NCBI GenBank assembly: GCA_950022295.1
Contig: OX465596.1
Span: 215,977,501-216,041,500 of the forward strand
Reading direction: 5' to 3'
DNA: 64,000 bases
Source: Bromus sterilis
Lineage: Eukaryota > Streptophyta > Magnoliopsida > Poales > Poaceae
A program made the translations under genes and the position numbers. Under the pieces are notes generated by a model. It made no database searches. It had not been told where the DNA came from and worked only from the letters and a program-made list of their open reading frames with translations. Below are positions 58,025 through 64,000 of the stretch, piece after piece (positions within the stretch are counted from its first letter, which is position 1; each line of letters opens with the position of its first letter).

Positions 58025-59402
58025 GGTGAGTATCTAGCATACCCGCGAGTCTTACGTCCGCTACTAAGCATTTATGCAGTTGTATCAATGGAAAGGGGAG
58101 GCTATATAGTGGACTGAATTGCAGAAAACCAGAATAAGGATTAGAAGCTAGGCCTATCGAAGACTAGCATCTTTCGACGAGTCTTGCAGCACAAGAAGAG
58201 AACAGCCAACAGTTCATATAAAGCATAAAGTAACAATGCAGCAGAAGTTGCTACAACATTGTATAATAGTAAGTTGTAATAATTATCAATGCCTTTGAGA
58301 TCCCTTCCTCGACTCCCATGCGAGGAAGAAAACCCGGAACCAATCAGTTTAGTAGTAGTAGTTTGTAATAGTAATGTCTGGCTTCAGCATAAACCGTCCT
58401 GTTACCGTGGACACGGCTATTCGAATAGATTTTCTTCCCTGCAGGGGCTGCACTACTGTTACACTACACGCTCGGATCTCCAGGGTGGCGTACACCTTGT
58501 TAGGGAATGCCCCACCGAGGCTATCCGACAGGACGTAGTCCTACCTAGGCTCAACAGAGAGGCCATCCGTCGGACTATATCCTATGTACGCAGGGACTTT
58601 GGACCCTTGCCCTTTGTACTCTTGCACAGTGCGAGTCTGGCCGGTGAAGCAAAAGAAAATACACCGCTGCAGCAAGAATACATGCCACTTCCTGGCAATC
58701 AGGTCACGGCATTTCTGACATCTGAAGAGCTTTCGATAGAATGTACGTCGTGGAGGGGCCACACCGTAATCCCACGTGGAGTTAGCGCATATAGGGCACG
58801 TCGACCCACTCATGTCATCCACCTGACCCATTTAAGCATTTTAATATTATCTCGCAGACAACCGTTATCATTGCCTGACTAATTCACACAATGGACAACG
58901 AACAACAGACAAGACCACCAGTGCATCGGGGCCTGCCCTGTCGTCCCGTCAAAGCTCTGCGGTTACCTACAAGCTAAACCGTCTCCTTACCTTATCTCGC
59001 GTGTGCTCTTGGAAGAGCTCAACTTTCGTGGTTTGGTAACTCTCGCGGAAAATGATAAGGGTCCAAGCCCACTAGTGCATCGGTATTCCCTCTTTGTCGT
59101 CCCATCGCAATACCACTCGCGGGCACCGCTAGGTCACCCGACTTCTTACCTTTAAGGACCACCATCGTTCAGAACCCTCGGGCGGCACTACAGAGTCGAC
59201 AACGAGTGGAGTACGAGGATTACTCCTCGATGGCTCACACTTGAGGTGGCTCGGTAGATCCGTGATATGGGCCTTTGGCGGGGTCTGCTCTGTATCGTAC
59301 CTGTGGCAGTTATATATATTTTGTATCCGCATTCACTCCCCAGATTGATCATGGTCCGCTATCTATTCCTACTTGACTAAAAATGCACAGGGCTAACTGC
59401 TG

Positions 59403-59403
<1 letters not shown>

Positions 59404-59451
<48 letters not shown>
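59404..59451. repeat. (TA)n microsatellite, left
   Basis: About 24 uninterrupted TA units directly against the left TIR of the element at 59452. Confidence 0.95.
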
Positions 59452-59455
<4 letters not shown>

Positions 59456-59838
59456 GGACATCTAGGTGCCTGGGCACCTTATAACATGTACGCCTATATT
59501 TCATTGGGTATTTAGTTGTAGATAAATACGATCAGTACACATATACATATAAATGATTTTTAATCTTTGCTAGGTATATATACCCATGACTATCTTTTGA
59601 TTTCATTAAGTAATACAATACCTACATATGATTAGGTATGTACGCGTACATTTTATATGGGGTATTTAGTTGTGTACAAATACGATAAATACGCACATAC
59701 CTAGAAATGATTTTTAATCCTACGTAGGTATATATACCCACGACTAATATATACAAATGACTAATAATCATAAACTAGCTTCCAAGATAAATTTTAGAGG
59801 CTAGGAGCCTGGGCACCTAGGTGTCCCAAATGGCTATC

Positions 59839-59841
<3 letters not shown>
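59452..59841. mobile_element. MITE-like element inserted in a TA microsatellite
   Basis: About 390 bp with inverted ends: TTTGGGACATCTAGGTGCC on the left, and on the right (reverse complement) TTTGGGACACCTAGGTGCCC, preceded by GAGGATAGCCA that the left end lacks. (TA)n lies on both sides. Inside are two direct copies of a unit of about 103 bp (59489-59590, 59641-59744), each with GGGTATTTAGTTGT and GATTTTTAATC. The E1 LTR has no such block at the matching place (near 32210-32330). It resembles in behaviour the rice Micron elements that sit in TA microsatellites; the family is not assigned. Confidence 0.75.

Positions 59842-59877
<36 letters not shown>
59842..59877. repeat. (TA)n microsatellite, right
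   Basis: About 17 TA units after the right end of the TIR element. Confidence 0.95.
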
Positions 59878-59883
<6 letters not shown>

Positions 59884-62205
59884 CAACATAGGATAAAGGA
59901 AGGTACATCAAGGGAGACAAAAATAGGCTATACAATAGAATAGGATTGTAACGTAGAAGCAGCAGTAGCAATGCCTAGTGCAAGAAATGTACGAAAAAGA
60001 TAGGCAATATCTGGGGAAGGAAAATGGCTCTGCTTGCCTGGAAGCTCGGCAGTAGGCGTACGGTCCTTGACGAAGTAGTCGTACTCGGCAAAGGTGTCGT
60101 CGGCGGCAGTGTCTGGGTCTATTGGAGAATAAGGGGGAGAAACAATAAATACACAGCAATAATAGCAATACAAATTCAAGACATGGCAAACGTAGTGTTG
60201 GCGGTGTTCTAACGCAGTGTTAAGTATTTTCGGCGGAGCAGGAATTTATCCAGGAATGACTTATCAGTACCGGTTGATTACCGGACAGATGATCCGAAGG
60301 GGAAGGTTCCATGTCTGCATTGTTAGAGACATTTGGCATACATGTGGATAGTGTATTCGTGCTTGTAGATCCATTCTGAACAACTTTCATATTCAGAACT
60401 TTTTCATCCGGAAAGTTTTACTAGCTCCGGTCGTCTGATAGACAGATGAACCGGAGGAGAAATGTTCCACGTTCGGTATGTTAGAGGGGTGCGGTGGGTA
60501 TACGGGTAGCGTATTCGTATTCATGGAATTTTTTTGATCAACTTTCATGTATAAACTTTTTCAATCTGAACTACGGTTTAAAAGATATTAATTTCTATAG
60601 TTTAAATCAATTTTAAATATTTTCTGGGTTTATTTAAATCATTAATTCTAGCATTATCTAGAACATGAACTTTGACTAGTCAACCCTGACATGAGGGTCC
60701 CACATGTCATAGGTAGTGGCAAATAAAAGATTTTATTTAATCTAAATAGTGCATGGGCCCACATGTCATGCACACTGATAATTAAATAATTTTATCTAAT
60801 TTATATAACACATAGCCCCACATGTCATCCACTCTGAGCAAGTTAATTCAGTGTAATTTAGCTAAATATCCATGAGGGCCTACATGTCATACACCTACTA
60901 TTTAACAAGGGGTTATGCAATAAGGGGGGATTAGGGGCTAATCCCACTGTGTTGGCCAATGAGGCAGTGGCTAGCCAGCCACACACGGCACGCAGCCATG
61001 GTCGGCCATGGCTAGAAGCAGCGGGGGAGAGGCCATTCCGGCCAGCCCTGGCGAGAGTGGGGCGATCGGCAGCAGGCGTGGCGAGGGCGCGACCGGGGAG
61101 GCGCGCATGTGAGAGGGAGCGTGGCCACACGCGGGCGGGCGGCGGCATGCAGTGGCTGCCGGAGACAGGGCAACGACGAGCGCGGGTGGCGACAAAGGCA
61201 TCAACAACATCAATCCGGAAAATGGGCCGAGGGGAACGAGGAATAAGCTCAAAGGGGGCAACAGGGAGACCAGGGGCTCAGGAGGGAACTCGGTGGAGCT
61301 GGAAGGGTTGGGGTGGACTGCATCATGGAGAGCAATGGCGGCGGCCGACGAACGGATTCATCGGATGCACCGGCTCGAGGGAGCTTCTCCTCACGTGCGC
61401 CGAGGATGAAGAAGCAGGCTACATCCTGTATATCCTAGACGGCCTCACACAACTCGTGGGGCTTCAGAACTCGGCAATGGCTATGGTAGCGACGATCGTG
61501 TCAGGCCTCCAAGGCAGAGGAGGAGAGGGAAATGGAGCGAGGGATGGATCTAGGATTTGTCCCCAACTCGAGGGGGGTCTTATCCACGCCGGGAGGCGCT
61601 GTAGCGGCAGAGGGAGGGGCGAGCGGGTTCGATGGGGACAACGGGCTCGGTCACCATGCCGTCTCGGTCGGCTCTTGTAGCGCGAGGAGGAAGACACGGG
61701 GAGAGAGTGGGCTGGGCCCGGGTGAGGTTGCATTGGGCGCTAGATAGGAATTTTTTCCCTTTTTGATTTTCTTTTCTATTTTCTTTTATGTTTATATTTT
61801 GTTTAGTCACCTTTAGATTTTTTTAAATATGATAATTACTCCAATATTTATTATATAATTCAATATGCTGCTACAAAAAGGTTGGGAACCAAATAAATTC
61901 ATTTGCAATTTTGGTTTATTTAAAAGGGGTCAAATGCTACTGTTTTGCTATTGCCTTGATTTGTTTACATTATTTAAACCTTGTAATAAATTCCCACCTC
62001 CATTTTGTCATAACATGCTGAATATTAGGTATTTAACAAAATTGTTTGGACAATTTTTGGTGGAATTTTTTTCCCACATTATTTTGGAATTTTTATTTGG
62101 GTTTGGATTTGAATAGCCATGATCAAGGGTGATCATTATTAGCAAATAATAGTGGCTTGGCATTATCAACAGTGATCACTGTAACGTGAGACCCGGGGTG
62201 TTATA

Positions 62206-62321
62206 ATGGGTTTCTATACCCATGGTTCTCTTTACTTCCCATGTCTTCTTGCGATGAAGTCTTCCTAGTGTATTTCTTAAGTTTGTCGGCTGCTTCTTCT
62301 TCTCGATTTTCAGGTGGATCA
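62206..62321. other. Remnant of older host sequence between E2 and J
   Basis: 116 bp that belongs to neither neighbour. The minus strand is open throughout and charged (RKTSSQEDMGSKENHGYR), so it may be a piece of an older coding sequence, perhaps another transposon. Its first five bases, ATGGG, are the predicted TSD of E2 and its last five, GATCA, that of J. Confidence 0.5.
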
Positions 62322-64000
62322 TGTAACAGCACAGATTTCACAAAAATTAAAAATTTTGTTTTCGGTGTGAATTGTTTGATTGTCTGATTTATTTGCGGTG
62401 TTTGCATCCCCGATTTATCGATCGGCGGTTATTTTCCCCCCTCTTATCTCGTATCGGACGGAGACCGACCCTTGCCACCCTGACACTCGACCTTTGCGAC
62501 ACTGGGTTTCACCCGATCACTGTCGCGAAAACCGCACGAGACCAGCCGCAGCCAACGGAACGAAAAACCTCATTTAATAAGTAAACTGGATATTTTTTAT
62601 AGTGCGCCAGAAAGTGTTCTCGGAACAGCGCCGGCTCGACGCGCTGATCGCGCAGTTCGAAGTATTACCCGAATCGGAGGTCCTGCGGACCCTCGGCGGT
62701 CAGAAACGTAAACACCGCGCGCGCGAAAGAAAAACCGGGGATGTTTTTGCAAACTTCCAGCCACCTGGGCTATATAAGGACCACCACTCTCCCACCCCTT
62801 TCTAGGGTTTCCCCTAAGCCAAAATTGCAGCCACCCCCTCACAATTGCCCCAAAAATACCCCACTTTCGTCCAACACAAGCCCCAGGTGCTCCCGGCCGT
62901 GTATACTTTAGTTGCATATCATTTTCTTGCATGTTTGTAACCTTTTGCTTGTTTATTTGTTGCTCTAAAGTGTGCTACCTAATGTTGGCAGATTATGTGC
63001 ATAACTTGTATTGCTTGTATCTTTTTAACCGTAACTCCGTTTGGAGTGTTCTTTATATGTAACTTGATTAGAATTTCATGTACCTTGTGTTTATGATATT
63101 GTTTTCTGTTGTTAACCAACCTAAAATATGGTTTAGGGAAGAACAGTACCAAATCCTTTAATCATCGTGGGGCACTTAGTGGTATGCCATGTTTAGGTTG
63201 TGCCTCACTTAAATTGACTAGCATAGATAGTTTCCTTTATGATTCACCTCTTGCCGTGTTTGTGTGCTATGCCATGCTTGGGTGATATGCCATGTTAATA
63301 AAGTTTGCTCATATAGTGTAGCTAAACAACTTGAACCTTCGTAAATGTACGGTATTGTCGTGTGTGACGAGTACTCCACTTAACCTGTTAGTAACCGCTC
63401 TCGACGATAGATGCGATACCGTAGTGCGTTGCCTCGTGTGTTTTTATTGTTGATGCTTGCTCATGATTTCTTCGTAGTAATAGATGCTTGCTCGTCGATT
63501 GCATTTTCCAGTGTTTCCTTCTTGTGTGCTTCCGCGGGTACCTCTCGGAGACGATGCGAGCTTGCGATCAACTACACCTTCGGTTTTGTCTTCTCATCAG
63601 GTAAGGGGGAGCATATATAATGCTTATAAATTTAAGATCACTCGCGCCTAGGTGTAGGATTGAACGATTGCTTGATCCTACCACTGTAAATTTCATGCCT
63701 CTCAAATAAACCCAAACAGCCATGTCTTCCACATCCAAGCAAACCTTGTTCGGCTATGTTACTATTGCTCGCTGCTCAGCCATTGCTTAGTATGCATGCT
63801 AGGATGTTATCAACTGTTCCCTCCTATTACTCCTTGGATTGGGCTATCACATTATTATATTATTGTCGATGACATGATTATTATAATGTTGACTATACTC
63901 GACGAAGGATGGAAGGTCTAGCCTGTCCCGCCCCGACGCTTTGTTCCATTCGAGTCACCTAGGACCCGAGTTTCGGGTATTATGTCTCTTGACGAGCGTG
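62322..64000 (+). mobile_element. Element J: B-family LTR (5' portion), cut by window edge
   Basis: It starts TGTAACAGCACAG and follows the B LTR through the TATA box (TATATAAGG, 62771-62779). It then skips the GC-rich leader block and about 100 bp around it, and rejoins near 62920. Late landmarks such as GACGAAGGATGGAAGG (63900) match B at 44504. It is more diverged than A or B and is either a subfamily without the GC-rich block or a deletion copy. Confidence 0.85.

Larger units (their letters stand above)
18572..62205 (-). mobile_element. Element E2: long-LTR non-autonomous retrotransposon, oldest in the nest
   Basis: E2 is present in two blocks, 18572-24064 and 58025-62205, separated by E1. 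Minus reading: 5' LTR (62205-58025 then 24064-23639), PBS (23635-23623), interior (23622-20829), PPT, 3' LTR (20828-18572, then broken by G and continuing beyond the window). The two blocks join cleanly because E1 is flanked by GGTGA on both sides. The outer right end reads TATAACACCCC instead of TGTAACACCCC (one base), and the following ATGGG is the predicted TSD. It encodes no recognisable protein. This fits the LARD type of element. Confidence 0.88.
58025..62205 (-). repeat. 5' LTR of E2, outer part
   Basis: It continues 23639-24064 after E1. Minus-strand GCCGTGTCCACGG lies at 58405-58417. It contains the TA-repeat/TIR element (59404-59877) and a GC-rich block (about 60950-61740). The outer end reads GGGTGTTATA. 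Confidence 0.88.

Noticed and set aside
58289..58882. 197-codon plus-strand frame in the E2 5' LTR
   Set aside because: Lies antisense within an LTR and covers the conserved palindrome; no protein features.
59404..59877. AT-rich region as a replication origin or matrix attachment site
   Set aside because: The TA runs flank a TIR element and are explained as a microsatellite; nothing else supports an origin.

Overview
This window looks like intergenic DNA from a large grass genome, most likely Triticeae (wheat, barley, rye or Aegilops type). I see no ordinary host gene, no complete tRNA or rRNA gene and no CRISPR array. Almost all of it is a nest of LTR retrotransposons inserted into one another. 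I resolved the nest from LTR ends (TG...CA), primer-binding sites (PBS), polypurine tracts (PPT) and target-site duplications (TSD). Family names are not assigned with certainty, so letters are used here.

Layout, left to right. (1) 1-1753 is the 3' end of a divergent 'B-family' LTR (element I), inserted into the integrase of element G. (2) G is a minus-strand Ty3/gypsy element, Athila-like. It has gag-pol at 1754-5822, its gag start at 16889-16950 and its 5' LTR at 17061-18571. Its coding region carries stops and frameshifts. (3) H (5823-16888, minus, TSD GTGAC) is a non-autonomous relative that sits inside the gag of G. H itself carries a solo B-family LTR (A, 7090-10875). (4) E2 is a minus-strand element with very long LTRs and a non-coding interior. 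It runs from 18572 to 24064 and resumes at 58025-62205. G sits in its 3' LTR, and a Stowaway-type MITE sits at 19116-19204. (5) E1 (24065-58024, plus, TSD GGTGA) belongs to the same family as E2 and was inserted into the 5' LTR of E2. E1 in turn holds F (25055-30625), D (about 37896-55527) and K, a solo LTR of the H family (56129-57747, TSD GGAGG). D holds B (42191-50247, TSD CCTAT). (6) 62206-62321 is a short remnant of older host sequence. 62322-64000 is the start of another B-family LTR (J).

How the parts work together. Only G encodes recognisable protease, reverse transcriptase, RNase H and integrase, and all of these are broken. F keeps one long gag-type frame and D keeps gag zinc knuckles. 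B, E1, E2 and H depend, or depended, on enzymes supplied by other elements. B, D, E1 and E2 fit the LARD description (large retrotransposon derivatives): LTRs of 3.3-4.6 kb, initiator-tRNA-Met type PBS, and short interiors.

The least expected signals cut across families. First, a small hairpin with a GGA loop lies 18-19 nt before the 3' LTR in B, D, E1, E2 and H, and F has an unrelated hairpin in the same place. Second, a CTGCAG ... CCGTGTCCACGG module is conserved in the LTRs of B, D and E. Other items are a CGGACCGTCCG palindrome cluster in the U3 region of F, a duplicated promoter/leader in only one LTR of D, a TIR element inserted in a TA microsatellite, and several deletions with repair signatures.
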